Shown in pieces: positions 26,385 to 34,401 of a stretch of 64,000 bases of DNA. The stretch covers positions 1-64,000 of the IMG/VR virus record IMGVR_UViG_3300040801_003693; one strand, written 5' to 3'. Below the pieces are notes generated by a model. It was given only the letters and a program-made list of their open reading frames with translations, ran no database searches and was not told the origin of the DNA. Within the stretch, counting starts at the first letter, position 1. Each line of letters starts with the position of its first letter. This DNA comes from a virus. The translations under genes and the position numbers were made by a program.

Positions 26385-26748
26385 CTTTATAGCTTTTCTT
26401 CTTTCTTCCCATTGATGGATTTGTCATCCATATCCCTGCTGAATTACCTAATAACCCCCATGCTGTACCTTTGTCTGGCTGCCTTTCATCTACTATTATC
26501 CACGTAGATAATCCCGCTATTAATAAACTATACCCAATTTTCATTAATCTATCTTCTAAATACTCTTCACCTTCTATCTGTGTTTCATCTTTACCTCTTC
26601 CTTTTTTACTATCACCCCTTTTTTCATATTCACTTTTTCCCTTTTCTTTTACCTCCTCATATTCTTCCTCACATTCCTCATCTTCTCTGTAATGCAGGTC
26701 AGTGCGTGTTATCTCTACTTTCTCCTTTCTGTATTCTTTATTCTCCAT
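26374..26748 (-). CDS. charged protein with C-terminal membrane segment
   Basis: A 124-residue protein. Residues 1-65 are a highly charged Glu/Lys/Arg region; residues 70-86 (KIGYSLLIAGLSTWIIV) are a plausible membrane helix and a second weakly hydrophobic stretch (AWGLLGNSAGIWM) follows. The layout suggests a small membrane-anchored protein with a cytoplasmic charged head. It is first in a four-gene overlapping cluster. Confidence 0.55.
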   Translation of the reverse strand: MENKEYRKEKVEITRTDLHYREDEECEEEYEEVKEKGKSEYEKRGDSKKGRGKDETQIEGEEYLEDRLMKIGYSLLIAGLSTWIIVDERQPDKGTAWGLLGNSAGIWMTNPSMGRKKKSYKDEV

Positions 26749-26893
26749 TGTTACCTATCTCCGTATTTACACTTATTTATACACTAAGTATCACATGAGG
26801 GTACTTTAACAGATTTAAATAGGTAAAATTTGATTATTATTTGTTATATTTTAGATAACCTATAAGCTCCATTTATCTTTTACACCAGTTACC

Positions 26894-26941
26894 ATAAAAC
26901 TAAGTCTATGGTAATTAAATTTACCATAGACTTAGTTTTAT
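26894..26941. terminator. 21-bp perfect hairpin
   Basis: ATAAAACTAAGTCTATGGTA (plus one more A) at 26894-26914 pairs perfectly with 26921-26941 around a six-base loop. It lies in the gap between the four-gene cluster and the small gene upstream (26986), ending the latter's transcript. It is one of the longest perfect stems in the window. The rest of the gap 26749-26985 shows nothing coding. Confidence 0.65.
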
Positions 26942-26985
26942 ATTTACTAGGGTAAAAAGCAAAAGTTGTTGGCTTGTTAATAAGT

Positions 26986-27198
26986 TTAACTTATCCCCAC
27001 TATATCTTTCGCTTTAAAGTAAACAGTTTGTTTTTTATACTGCGCTTGAATAATAACTTCTTCTGGGTCAATTTGATCGTCAAAGTTTATGATGGATGCA
27101 GGAAAAGTTACTTCTACTATCTCTCCGACATCTATGACTATAGTAGAGTTTTTTACGAGGTGTTCTGTTATTCTCAAAGTTTTACATTTCATTAGCAT
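26986..27198 (-). CDS. small beta-rich hypothetical protein
   Basis: About 70 residues, with strands such as TIVIDVGEIVEVTF and YFKAKDIVGI. Start uncertain: ATG 27198 or ATG 27192, with a TTG at 27201 one codon further out. A small OB- or SH3-like fold is possible. Not recognised. It is followed by a perfect 21-bp terminator. Confidence 0.5.
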   Translation of the reverse strand: MLMKCKTLRITEHLVKNSTIVIDVGEIVEVTFPASIINFDDQIDPEEVIIQAQYKKQTVYFKAKDIVGIS

Positions 27199-27370
27199 CA
27201 ATTTTAATAATGGTTTTAAATGTTTCTACTTGTTGTTTAATAGTTGTCTTATTACTTCTTCTACTGAATTAATTTTGGTGCTGTCCATATTTTTATTCTG
27301 ATTATTAATGGTGCTGTCCGGGTACAAAAACTATTTTAAAATTAAATAAAAAATAAATAAATTTTGGGTT

Positions 27371-27408
27371 AAAGAGTAATCACAAATTAATGCCTGTGAT
27401 TACTCTTT
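27371..27408. terminator. 14-bp perfect hairpin
   Basis: AAAGAGTAATCACA at 27371-27384 pairs with 27395-27408 around a ten-base loop. It follows the stop of the headless frame at 27411, as if that frame were once the end of a real gene. Confidence 0.6.
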
Positions 27409-27410
27409 AA

Positions 27411-27578
27411 CTAGACTCTCATAATATCCTTATTTGCTAGATACCAGTCTCTTTCTCTCAGATAAATTAATGCTTCTTCAAACAATTCGTTAGAATAATC
27501 CTCGATATATTGTTCTAACGAATATGTTTTGGGTTCTTCTAAAACTCTCTTCTCATATTGATTTTGCCAGTATTCAAT
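27411..27578 (-). pseudogene. headless 54-codon remnant of a gene
   Basis: A minus-strand frame encoding a coding-like peptide (contains EYWQNQYEKRVLEEPKTYSL and ends WYLANKDIMRV) with a proper terminator after it, but no ATG, GTG or TTG. A stop precedes it at 27585-27587, leaving only ATT as a possible start. The 5' side abuts GC-rich hairpins (27597-27647) that look like a mobile-element end. Best read as the 3' end of a disrupted gene. Confidence 0.5.
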
Positions 27579-27596
27579 CGTTGATTAATGAAGACG

Positions 27597-27647
27597 GCGA
27601 ATAAATTCGCGGTTTGCGAAATTCCACCCCGCTATGAATAGTCGGGG
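27597..27647. mobile_element. possible IS200/IS605-type end or excision scar
   Basis: Two adjacent GC-rich hairpins stand out from AT-rich DNA: GCGAATAAATTCGC (27597-27610), and CCCCG pairing with CGGGG at 27627-27647, with an inner CTA/TAG. Subterminal imperfect hairpins of this kind occur at IS200/IS605 ends in cyanobacteria. They adjoin a gene remnant lacking its start. There is no transposase or TnpB frame nearby, so if real it is a solo end. Confidence 0.3.
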
Positions 27648-27683
27648 CTATCTTTCTCCCACTTATAATTGAATATTCTTATT

Positions 27684-28706
27684 CTAAATCCCAATTAAAT
27701 TTATTAAAGGGATTATGCTGATACTAATCAAAGAAAGTTCTTTGTCTGCTTCTGAATACTTCATTAATCTATGAAGCATTAATCCAATTGCAATCAGAAC
27801 AAATCCAATGGTTCCTTGAAAGTGGCAAATAAATGCTACACAAAGAAATACGCTAAATAGACTAAGAGTTTTGTTTTGTTGATCTTCTTCATTGTTAAGA
27901 AGTGTTAAGTAGATAATTCCAGTTAGGGCGACGCTAATGAATAGCATACCAATGATTGCGACAGAAGAGAATTCTATACCACTTATCATAGAAGCATTAC
28001 CGCTGCGGGCACCACCACCGCTTAGAACTAGAGCTAAAGCTAATATTGAGCCTGCTGCTTCACTATGGGATTGAGCTAGTTCAATATCAATATTTTTTGT
28101 TAGGAGCGCTTTACAGGCGGCTCTGTGAGGAATACCCCAAAATAAGCCACCAATTATTCCACAAGCAATCCCTACAATACTAATCGAATCATTTCTTTCT
28201 ACTTCTACAACTAAATCATTATGAACTTTTTTAAATCTTAATGATTCAAGTATTTGAGGTATTCCATAGATAACCATTACCATGCATAAAACATTATTAG
28301 TATTTGGTAATCTAGAAAATATTATTCCAGATATTGCGAATATAATAGCAGTAAGAACAGCAGCATTTCTATTTTTACTTTCTGAAATGATTATAACCCA
28401 CATACATACTGCTAATGCAGCACCTATAAATATTAGTGGAGTAGATAACTTCAATATTGATATCCTTCCCAGGAGGAGGATAAAAGATAAAGTTAAAGTC
28501 ATTACTGTTTTTACAAAGAGAAAGCTCCAACGATTCTCTCTTTTAATGCTAATAATATTAAAAGCTTCTATTACTAATATTTGATAAACGCTTATTGTAC
28601 TGTTACTGAATAAATTAAGTAAAAGAAATATTGAAGAAATTCCTTTTACTCTAGAATTAATTATTCCTAGCAGTATTCCCGTTAGCAGTCCTACTACTAG
28701 TTCCAT
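27684..28706 (-). CDS. polytopic membrane protein, weakly TctA-like
   Basis: A 340-residue protein with about nine to ten hydrophobic segments. A glycine-rich stretch GIACGIIGGLFWGIPHRAAC and the following SHSEAAGSILALALVLSGGG loosely recall the signature region of tripartite tricarboxylate transporter TctA proteins. The similarity is weak, so transport is only a possibility. It is coupled to an exported OB-like protein upstream (26-base gap). A large membrane protein is unusual in a phage. Confidence 0.55.
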   Translation of the reverse strand: MELVVGLLTGILLGIINSRVKGISSIFLLLNLFSNSTISVYQILVIEAFNIISIKRENRWSFLFVKTVMTLTLSFILLLGRISILKLSTPLIFIGAALAVCMWVIIISESKNRNAAVLTAIIFAISGIIFSRLPNTNNVLCMVMVIYGIPQILESLRFKKVHNDLVVEVERNDSISIVGIACGIIGGLFWGIPHRAACKALLTKNIDIELAQSHSEAAGSILALALVLSGGGARSGNASMISGIEFSSVAIIGMLFISVALTGIIYLTLLNNEEDQQNKTLSLFSVFLCVAFICHFQGTIGFVLIAIGLMLHRLMKYSEADKELSLISISIIPLINLIGI

Positions 28707-28732
28707 TATTAATTTCCTGATTAAATTAGTTT

Positions 28733-29296
28733 TTAATTGATTGAGATAATATTGCGATCGCCATCATGTTTAATGGTATTTATTTCTCCCATCTTTAAAG
28801 TGAGGGCGTGTCTTTTGCTACCAATGTATCTAACATTACCAATTGTTAACACTAGCATTTCTGCGGTATGGTAGTAGGAAATATTTGCGTTTGTTATTGT
28901 AGATGTAACTTCAAATATTTCTCCCATTTCTCCATTGGAATCAATTACGGAATAATCTTTCTTAACGTTACTGATGTTAGATATAAGACCATTCTTTAGA
29001 TTACCAGAAAAAGAAACTCTTTCACCAATAAAGTTTAAGTTTTTTAATCTGTGAGGAGTTCCAATAGCAACAGCAGAACATCCGTATTGTCCAGAAGAAA
29101 TGGTAACAATTCTTTGTCCAATATCGTTAGGAACAACATTAGTAACAATTCCTTTAAAGCTACCTCTTATCTCTCCCTCGGTGGGAAGGTCACATAAAGA
29201 ACCACCATTCAAATTATTACTTGAATCCTTTGAGCTTAGAATTAGAATTAATCCTAATAAAACTCCACCAAAACATAAACCAAATTTAGTGTTCAT
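28733..29296 (-). CDS. membrane-anchored or exported OB-fold-like protein
   Basis: A 187-residue protein. Residues 1-22 are a signal or anchor (NTKFGLCFGGVLLGLILIL), then comes a Ser/Asn-rich linker, then a beta-rich domain with IRGSFKGIVTNVV, VTISSGQYGCSAV and RVSFSGNLKNG. This is the strand order of a small OB-fold. It lies just upstream of the membrane protein and may form a membrane pair with it. LPTEGEIRG is encoded over a palindrome variant (29166). HIP1 lies at its 3' end (28754). Confidence 0.55.
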   Translation of the reverse strand: MNTKFGLCFGGVLLGLILILSSKDSSNNLNGGSLCDLPTEGEIRGSFKGIVTNVVPNDIGQRIVTISSGQYGCSAVAIGTPHRLKNLNFIGERVSFSGNLKNGLISNISNVKKDYSVIDSNGEMGEIFEVTSTITNANISYYHTAEMLVLTIGNVRYIGSKRHALTLKMGEINTIKHDGDRNIISIN

Positions 29297-29322
29297 CTTG
29301 TTAATTTAAATCATGGTTTAGA

Positions 29323-29362
29323 AATAAATAATGTAAGGGTCGTTATCCTTACATTATTTATT
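29323..29362. terminator. 16-bp perfect hairpin
   Basis: AATAAATAATGTAAGG at 29323-29338 pairs with 29347-29362. It lies between the gene ending at 29368 and the membrane-pair gene starting at 29296. Confidence 0.6.
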
Positions 29363-29367
29363 GTTTA

Positions 29368-29883
29368 TTACTTACTGTTAACTGTTAAGGGTGCAAGTTT
29401 AACAGTTGAATTTTGAGATAGGTCTACCATTCTATTGATGATATCAATAGCGGAGATAGATTCAACTTTATCCTTTTCAGGAATTTGTGCAGTTCCGATA
29501 TTTTGGATAAAACTAATATGTGAAGCAAAAATCTTTGCGTAAACAAAGAGCGTGCTTTTAACTCTTTTGCTTCTGTGTTTGGGATTAAAGAAGATATGTG
29601 AAGCATCTAATGTAATTTCATATCTTTCCCCACTTTTCATATCTGTAACTAATTTAGAAGAAAAAGATTCCTCTTCAATTAAATATGAAATTTCTAAAAT
29701 AGCTTGAATTTCTGTTAACCCTTTCTTCTGTACTATTGGGTTTGATCTAAACCATTCATCATTAAAACGAAAGGTTTCAATTAATAACCGACAAGAACCA
29801 TACACAGGTTTTTCTCTTTGACTTACCTGTGCCTCATTTTTACATTGAATATTATTCAAACATCTACCGCGAACTAGCATCAT
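29368..29883 (-). CDS. hypothetical protein
   Basis: A 171-residue protein with cysteines near the start (GRCLNNIQC, GSC) and a beta-rich body (KSGERYEITLDASHIFF). Its start overlaps the upstream gene by 20 bases. No family recognised. It is followed by the hairpin 29323-29362. Confidence 0.65.
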   Translation of the reverse strand: MMLVRGRCLNNIQCKNEAQVSQREKPVYGSCRLLIETFRFNDEWFRSNPIVQKKGLTEIQAILEISYLIEEESFSSKLVTDMKSGERYEITLDASHIFFNPKHRSKRVKSTLFVYAKIFASHISFIQNIGTAQIPEKDKVESISAIDIINRMVDLSQNSTVKLAPLTVNSK

Positions 29884-30292
29884 AATTTTTCCTAAAACTT
29901 TCTTTTATTACTTCAGTTGCTTTGAGCCGAGCATTCTTAACTTTCAAAGGAGAAATGCGGCTTTCCAAATAATTATTCAACTCAGGATTCCTTCCTGATA
30001 AATAATTCACAACTATATACCACCTGTCCAAATTATTTAAAATAAATATTGGATAATTATTTTTAAGAAGATTCTTCTCAATATGGTGGCATAAGGTTGT
30101 CTCTGATATTGCAATCTCTTCTATGACAGAATTAACTGCATTAATCGCTTCAAGTTTTTCTTCTGGCGTTGTAAACAAAGATAGAAATATACTGTAGAAC
30201 AAATATTCCCTTGCATATACTTCTATCTTTTCTGCTGATACATAAGATTCTTCATCTCCCAGGAGACGAAGAACTTTATTAATTGAATTCAT
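29864..30292 (-). CDS. helical hypothetical protein
   Basis: A 142-residue all-helical protein. LLGDEESYV near the N-terminus is encoded over a dispersed palindrome (30253-30270). A basic C-terminus (KVKNARLKATEVIKESFRK) overlaps the next gene. The function is unknown. Confidence 0.65.
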   Translation of the reverse strand: MNSINKVLRLLGDEESYVSAEKIEVYAREYLFYSIFLSLFTTPEEKLEAINAVNSVIEEIAISETTLCHHIEKNLLKNNYPIFILNNLDRWYIVVNYLSGRNPELNNYLESRISPLKVKNARLKATEVIKESFRKNYDASSR

Positions 30293-30335
30293 ACTATTAC
30301 TAAAAGGTTTTCAATTTAAATTGAATAGTAATAGT
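30293..30335. terminator. hairpin with ACTATTACT arms
   Basis: ACTATTACT at 30293-30301 pairs with AGTAATAGT at 30327-30335; an internal AATTTAAATT adds structure. It lies between 30346-30924 and 29864-30292. Confidence 0.45.
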
Positions 30336-30345
30336 ATAAACATTT

Positions 30346-30924
30346 TTACTTAACAGTTTTCTTGCGACCCGATTTAACCACAGCTTTTTCTTCCACTTCT
30401 TTACTACCCTGCTTGACTAAACCAAGTCTGCGGGCTACTGCTTCTCTTAAAGACTCTTTCTTCTGAACGTTAGCAATTTCTGCTGCTTCAGAAGTAATAT
30501 CATTAAGATCGTCCTCCATTACAATATCGTCTGGCTCTTCTACTTCTAAAAATGTAACTCTATTAATAATCACGTTCAAAGATTTGTGCCCCCTTTCTGG
30601 ATGAATCCCTTCAACAGGTCTTCCTAATTTACGACATTCAAACACTAACCCGATTAAAGGATTAGTTCCAGCATTAGCATAGTACTCTGCTACTTCTGCT
30701 TCTACAGTTTCAAAATCATCCTGAGCAATCATTACGGTACAAGTTATCCCATAATATGAGTCCCCTATATTTTTGGTTTCTACACCTGAAGAGGTACGAA
30801 CTTTTTGAGTTTGCTCTGCATCATAAATAGTTCCAGTTAAAGTAATAGAACCATCTTTTGCTTTACCAAAACTTAGAGTTTCTTTATTGTTGTGCTTGAT
30901 GCATTGGATAGATACGGTAGCCAT
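30346..30924 (-). CDS. hypothetical protein, beta-rich with basic tail
   Basis: A 192-residue protein. Residues 1-125 look beta-rich (MATVSIQCIKHNNKETLSF, DSYYGITCTVMIAQ, NVIINRVTFLEV), possibly an OB-type nucleic-acid-binding domain. An acidic linker (EEPDDIVMEDDLNDI) and a basic helical tail (REAVARRLGLVKQGSKEV, ending GRKKTVK) follow. This layout and its own terminators on both sides would suit an abundant DNA-binding protein, but I cannot name the family. Confidence 0.6.
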   Translation of the reverse strand: MATVSIQCIKHNNKETLSFGKAKDGSITLTGTIYDAEQTQKVRTSSGVETKNIGDSYYGITCTVMIAQDDFETVEAEVAEYYANAGTNPLIGLVFECRKLGRPVEGIHPERGHKSLNVIINRVTFLEVEEPDDIVMEDDLNDITSEAAEIANVQKKESLREAVARRLGLVKQGSKEVEEKAVVKSGRKKTVK

Positions 30925-30967
30925 AGTTTCAGTTCCTTTTAGTTAAATAAACATTCTTTCATTATGA

Positions 30968-30997
30968 AACGAGGTAAATAATTATATTTACCTCGTT
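30968..30997. terminator. 12-bp perfect hairpin
   Basis: AACGAGGTAAAT at 30968-30979 pairs with 30986-30997 around AATTAT. It separates 31054-31485 from 30346-30924. Confidence 0.55.
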
Positions 30998-31053
30998 AAA
31001 CAGTTATAAAGTTGACCATAAAACTACAGCAAACTTTATATCTATTTGATTAA

Positions 31054-31485
31054 CTAAACCACTTCTCCTAATAATAAATCTAGGATTACATTGAACCATT
31101 TCTTCTGAGGCTTAACTGAACAATTCTTTTTGTTCTGATTTCTTCCCTCACTAGTTATTGCAGCGGCTTCTTTTAATATCTCTAAATCTTCTTCATTCCA
31201 AATACTTTCCTCTACTTCTACTCTACTGAAGTAAGGAATGATGCGTAATGTATCTGAAATGTTTACTATTTTCTGAAACTCTACTACTAAATCGACTTCG
31301 TACTCTCGACCCGCAGCAGCAGCCTGAAAAGAATATTCAAACTCTTTCCTTTTAAATTTTGCAACATATATTATATATGTTACCTTATCTAATCTTGCCT
31401 TAAAATAACTTTTCCCTGACTTACTCACCTCCATTTTGGGTAAGTAGTTCTCTTCTAACACTAACTTAAATCTTAAATTTTCCAC
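31054..31485 (-). CDS. hypothetical protein
   Basis: A 143-residue protein, beta-rich in the first 100 residues, with an Ala-rich patch (SFQAAAAGREYEV), an acidic helix and a basic C-terminal segment. Its start overlaps the upstream gene by 20 bases. Unrecognised. Confidence 0.65.
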   Translation of the reverse strand: MENLRFKLVLEENYLPKMEVSKSGKSYFKARLDKVTYIIYVAKFKRKEFEYSFQAAAAGREYEVDLVVEFQKIVNISDTLRIIPYFSRVEVEESIWNEEDLEILKEAAAITSEGRNQNKKNCSVKPQKKWFNVILDLLLGEVV

Positions 31486-31855
31486 TAAACTTGCTCCAAT
31501 TAAATAATTCTAAATATTTTTTACATCTTTGCAATAATAATTCATATTGCATTCTCAATGTCTTGAAATAAAATAAAAAGTAATTCTCCTCCAGTTGCTC
31601 TGTATAACCCTTATTTGTTAATATCAATTCATTAATAACAACAGCAAGAAAGTTATAAACTATTATTACTAATTTACTTACTCTTTTAATTCCCTCCCAG
31701 GAGACGAGGATGATATAAGTAAACACTACACTAAGTATATAAAAGGTCTTTAATAAAAACCTTGCAGTAGCTAGAGCATCTTCAATATAACTATCAATGC
31801 TTTCGTCATTTAATAGCTCTGCTTTACTTTGATGATAAAATGTTGAAGTAATCAT
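31466..31855 (-). CDS. membrane-associated hypothetical protein
   Basis: A 129-residue protein. Two hydrophobic segments (FYILSVVFTYIILVSWEGI and VIIVYNFLAVVINELIL) suggest a hairpin of membrane helices, followed by a basic C-terminal helix. The WEGIKR turn is encoded over a dispersed palindrome (31690-31709). A terminator and an inverted repeat (CTTAAAGCC...GGCTTTAAG) sit upstream at about 31890-31920. Confidence 0.55.
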   Translation of the reverse strand: MITSTFYHQSKAELLNDESIDSYIEDALATARFLLKTFYILSVVFTYIILVSWEGIKRVSKLVIIVYNFLAVVINELILTNKGYTEQLEENYFLFYFKTLRMQYELLLQRCKKYLELFNWSKFSGKFKI

Positions 31856-31947
31856 GTTATTATTTGTTGTTGATTATTGGTTTCTTAAAGCCATTAAGTA
31901 AATTACTGGCTTTAAGAAAGAGTGGTATTTCCACTCTTAAAATGTTT

Positions 31948-32223
31948 TTAAACTTTAACAGAGCGCGAAGTCTGCGGCATGGAGTACTCCACGCCGCGAG
32001 CTTCGCAAAGTATTTCTATTGCTTTCATGTACATCTCTTGATATTCTTCCCTAAAACTACTAGGGAGTTCTCTTCCTACAATTGCCATCATAATTGGCAT
32101 ACAGTTCTCCCCTTTAGCCAATTCTAAAAGCTGATTCTCAACTTGTGCATTGTTTAAATTTCCCAAAGCAATTAATAAGTTTCTCATGATTGTTAAATTG
32201 AATGTATTCCGTATTGTTTTCAT
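31948..32223 (-). CDS. hypothetical protein with GC-rich hairpin in its 3' coding end
   Basis: A 91-residue helical protein (NLLIALGNLNNAQVENQLLE). The last 20 residues (CEARGVEYSMPQTSRSVKV) are encoded by a GC-rich imperfect hairpin at 31965-32006, quite unlike the surrounding base composition, suggesting insertion of a palindromic repeat that replaced the original C-terminus. The upstream leader carries a terminator and a TAAGACTATTAA inverted repeat. Confidence 0.6.
   Translation of the reverse strand: MKTIRNTFNLTIMRNLLIALGNLNNAQVENQLLELAKGENCMPIMMAIVGRELPSSFREEYQEMYMKAIEILCEARGVEYSMPQTSRSVKV
31965..32006. repeat. GC-rich REP-like hairpin inside a coding end
   Basis: GCGAAG (31965-31970), GCGGC (31974-31978) and TGGAG pair in order with CTCCA, GCCGC (31993-31997) and CTTCGC (32001-32006) around a central TA. 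It forms a 42-base stem-loop with few mismatches in DNA that is otherwise about 30% GC. Confidence 0.6.
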
Positions 32224-32317
32224 AAGACCATTAACCTAAATTAATAGTCTTAAGAAAGAGTGAGTAAATAACTCCCACTCATTAATTACCGCAGGATTAC
32301 TAAATATCAATATTTAA

Positions 32318-32590
32318 TTAAAAATTTATATCTAAAGCTAATTCCAATTCATATCCTCTCTTTTCAGCTTCACATTGCTTTATAACATTATTGAAACTAG
32401 ATAACAACTTCCTCTCTACTCTACTTGCTTCTTGATAACTAACATTGAAAACTCTACCATAAGATGTAAATATCCTATAGTAACTATTTGACTTTCCACG
32501 ACCAAGATTGTATTCCATATTAACTCTTTCTATTAAAAAGTTTTCAACCAATACTTTCTTTCCACTCAAACATTTAATTAAGGTATACAT
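32318..32590 (-). CDS. hypothetical protein
   Basis: A 90-residue basic protein (GRGKSNSYYRIFTSYGRVF), possibly a small alpha/beta nucleic-acid binder. It is flanked by its own hairpins (AAAGCTTTTAAT repeat at about 32617-32650 upstream), so it is probably monocistronic. Unrecognised. Confidence 0.6.
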   Translation of the reverse strand: MYTLIKCLSGKKVLVENFLIERVNMEYNLGRGKSNSYYRIFTSYGRVFNVSYQEASRVERKLLSSFNNVIKQCEAEKRGYELELALDINF

Positions 32591-32702
32591 GGCAGTTTTA
32601 AATTTAGGTAAACATTAAGAAAGCTTTTAATATATAATTAAAAGCTTTAGTACTGTTTATTAAATTAAAGGTAGCAGCTAAATTGCTACCTCAAACATAT
32701 TC

Positions 32703-33137
32703 TTAAGTCTGCTCTTTTATCTCTAAATTAAAATTATAATCACAAACTTTTTTATTAAATCTATTTTGAATCTCAGTCGCCTTTTCTCTATCTTCTATGG
32801 AAGAATACAACTCTTCCAACCTTGTACTTCCATTAACTAAATAAGAGGCTAAAATAAATATCTTCTCAGCATGATCTGCTATAAATTTATTCTCTGAACA
32901 TTCTAATGTATCAGCTATGACACCTATCGTCTGACCAAAGGCTAAACCTCTTGCTCTTGCTATTGTAATTAAAGCTAAATAGTTTTTACTAGCTTCTTTT
33001 CTTTCTTCCCCCGGAAGAAAATGATTTATAAAAATTGCTCTACAAAGAGCTAACCTCCGATGATATTCTGAGTGCCCCACCGGATTCTGTGCTAGTAGTC
33101 TTGGATTCAGTTTCTCTCTGAAGGTTTGCATTTGCAT
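32703..33137 (-). CDS. helical hypothetical protein, overlapping frame upstream
   Basis: A 144-residue helical protein (EYHRRLALCRAIFINHFLPG). FLPGEERKEA is encoded over a dispersed palindrome (33005-33022). The ATG at 33137 has AGAAGG just upstream but lies within another frame (33040-33240) by 98 bases, an unusually long overlap. The two may be one gene split by a frameshift. Confidence 0.6.
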   Translation of the reverse strand: MQMQTFREKLNPRLLAQNPVGHSEYHRRLALCRAIFINHFLPGEERKEASKNYLALITIARARGLAFGQTIGVIADTLECSENKFIADHAEKIFILASYLVNGSTRLEELYSSIEDREKATEIQNRFNKKVCDYNFNLEIKEQT

Positions 33138-33240
33138 TACCTTCTGTTAATAAGGATAAACGACTTAAATCTTCTACAGCAGAAAGTAGTACTATTGCAA
33201 ATTCTAACTCTGCTGCTTCATCTTTTACTTTATTATGCAT
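33040..33240 (-). CDS. short frame, possible 5' part of a frameshifted gene
   Basis: A 66-residue frame. Its first 35 residues (MHNKVKDEAAELEFAIVLLS) look like a normal helical start. The rest (KTTSTESGGALRISSEVSSL) looks like an out-of-frame reading of the 32703-33137 gene. A 5' leader and terminator sit upstream of this ATG, not of the downstream gene. Either an overlapping small gene or the N-terminus of a frameshifted protein. Confidence 0.4.
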   Translation of the reverse strand: MHNKVKDEAAELEFAIVLLSAVEDLSRLSLLTEGNANANLQRETESKTTSTESGGALRISSEVSSL

Positions 33241-33354
33241 GACTGAAAGATTTATTCCTCTTCTGTTACAAATCTTTACTTATTAAATTGCTGTCTTTGA
33301 AATTTACCAGAGGTAAAAATATTAGAGTTACCCCTCAAGGGGCAACTCTTTATT

Positions 33355-34008
33355 TTATACTTCTTCTTCTTCTTTTACTTCTAAAACTTCGTTCTGTTGT
33401 TCTGCGGGTACTGATTCGTCTACTGTTTCCAGTTCTTCTTCTGTGACATTTCTAGTGGGGGCACCAGAAATTTGTACGGGCTTTTGTTTGGCTTTACGTT
33501 GTGCTAGTTCTAATTTGGTAAGTCTAGAAGCATAACGTGTTTTGACAACTTTACTACGATCGAGTACTTTAGTTACCTGTGAACCATCTTCATCAGTATT
33601 AATGATGCAGTTGGAAAGTGACTCGATGGGATTTCCAGGAGTACCGTCAGGTAGTACTACATCCTCTTTTACTGCAAAGAAACCTAATACACTGACTAAT
33701 GTAAAAGGATTCTTCTTGCAAAAAGTTTGTAGTTTGCGGGCTTCACGACGATCGATACCAAATACGTTTATTACTTTCTTTGGAACGCCGTCTTCTGTAG
33801 CTTGATATCTAGCTTTGATCCAGGTACGGATACTTCCGTCTCCATACTCTCTGCTTTTGATTTCATCTACTGTGAGCCATAGCTCGTCATAGGTTTCTTC
33901 AACGTACTCGTCTAAATCCTCTAACTCCAATTCTTCATCAAGGATTTGCGCCTCAGTTTCAGAATTAGTAGTTACAGCAGCTAGATTTTGCTTGTTGTTG
34001 TTAGCCAT
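33355..34008 (-). CDS. hypothetical protein with acidic ends
   Basis: A 217-residue protein. An acidic N-terminus (ILDEELELEDLDEYVEETYD) leads to a central domain with WIKARYQATEDG and RREARKLQTFCKKNPF, then a basic patch and a Glu-rich C-terminus ending in KEEEEV. A nucleic-acid-linked role is possible from the charge pattern. It lies just downstream of the 690-base noncoding region and is the first gene after it. Confidence 0.65.
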   Translation of the reverse strand: MANNNKQNLAAVTTNSETEAQILDEELELEDLDEYVEETYDELWLTVDEIKSREYGDGSIRTWIKARYQATEDGVPKKVINVFGIDRREARKLQTFCKKNPFTLVSVLGFFAVKEDVVLPDGTPGNPIESLSNCIINTDEDGSQVTKVLDRSKVVKTRYASRLTKLELAQRKAKQKPVQISGAPTRNVTEEELETVDESVPAEQQNEVLEVKEEEEV

Positions 34009-34086
34009 GATGTTATTAGTTATTAGTTAAGGTGTATAGATTTGTCTGCTCCGTTTTGAGTCGGGAGCTTGACTAAAGAATTTCTT

Positions 34087-34306
34087 CTCTATCACTTGCA
34101 TCATGAATTAAGATTCAGGACACAAGAATAGAGAGTTAATCCTCTACCATTTGCATCATGAATTCGGATTCACGAATTAAGAGTAATGAATTAACTCTCT
34201 ATCACTTGCATCATGAATCATGAATCAAGAATAAAGAATTATTCCTCTATCACTTGAATCATGAATCATGAATAAAGAATTATCTCTACACATTTGAATC
34301 ATGAAT
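34087..34306. repeat. five iteron-like direct repeats
   Basis: Five copies of a 22-23 base unit CTCTATCACTTGCATCATGA(AT) start at 34087, 34142, 34197, 34245 and 34284. The first two intervals are 55 bases, then 48 and 39. Copies 2 and 5 read CTCTACC/CTCTACA and the last two have TTGAATC in place of TTGCATC. Heptamer-type ATCATGA runs lie between. No gene overlaps them. The pattern suits protein-binding iterons of a replication origin or a control region. Confidence 0.65.
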
Positions 34307-34309
34307 CTC

Positions 34310-34326
34310 CCCGCCCGAAGGGCGGG
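34310..34326. terminator. GC-rich hairpin after the iterons
   Basis: CCCGCCC at 34310-34316 pairs with GGGCGGG at 34320-34326. Read on the minus strand the apex is a cUUCGg tetraloop, a very stable RNA fold. A TTATTCTT run follows on the plus strand, so it could terminate plus-strand transcription. Confidence 0.5.
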
Positions 34327-34401
34327 TTATTCTTAGGGAGTAAAGTATAATGCTTAAATTGTTTGGGTAAAAACTAATGCCCAAATATAATTATTTATTT
34401 G

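Noticed and set aside
27278-27320. Repeated GGTGCTGTCC words and a 20-codon frame between 27202 and 27370
   Set aside because: Two short copies only and a frame too short and unsupported to call; possibly a minor duplication.
31864-32127. Plus-strand 87-codon frame over the small gene at 31948
   Set aside because: It is antisense to a gene with its own leader and terminator, and part of it is only the GC-rich hairpin.
34087-34306. A CRISPR array
   Set aside because: Repeats are degenerate, unequally spaced and separated by related ATCATGA heptamers, with no cas genes and no unique spacers of constant length.
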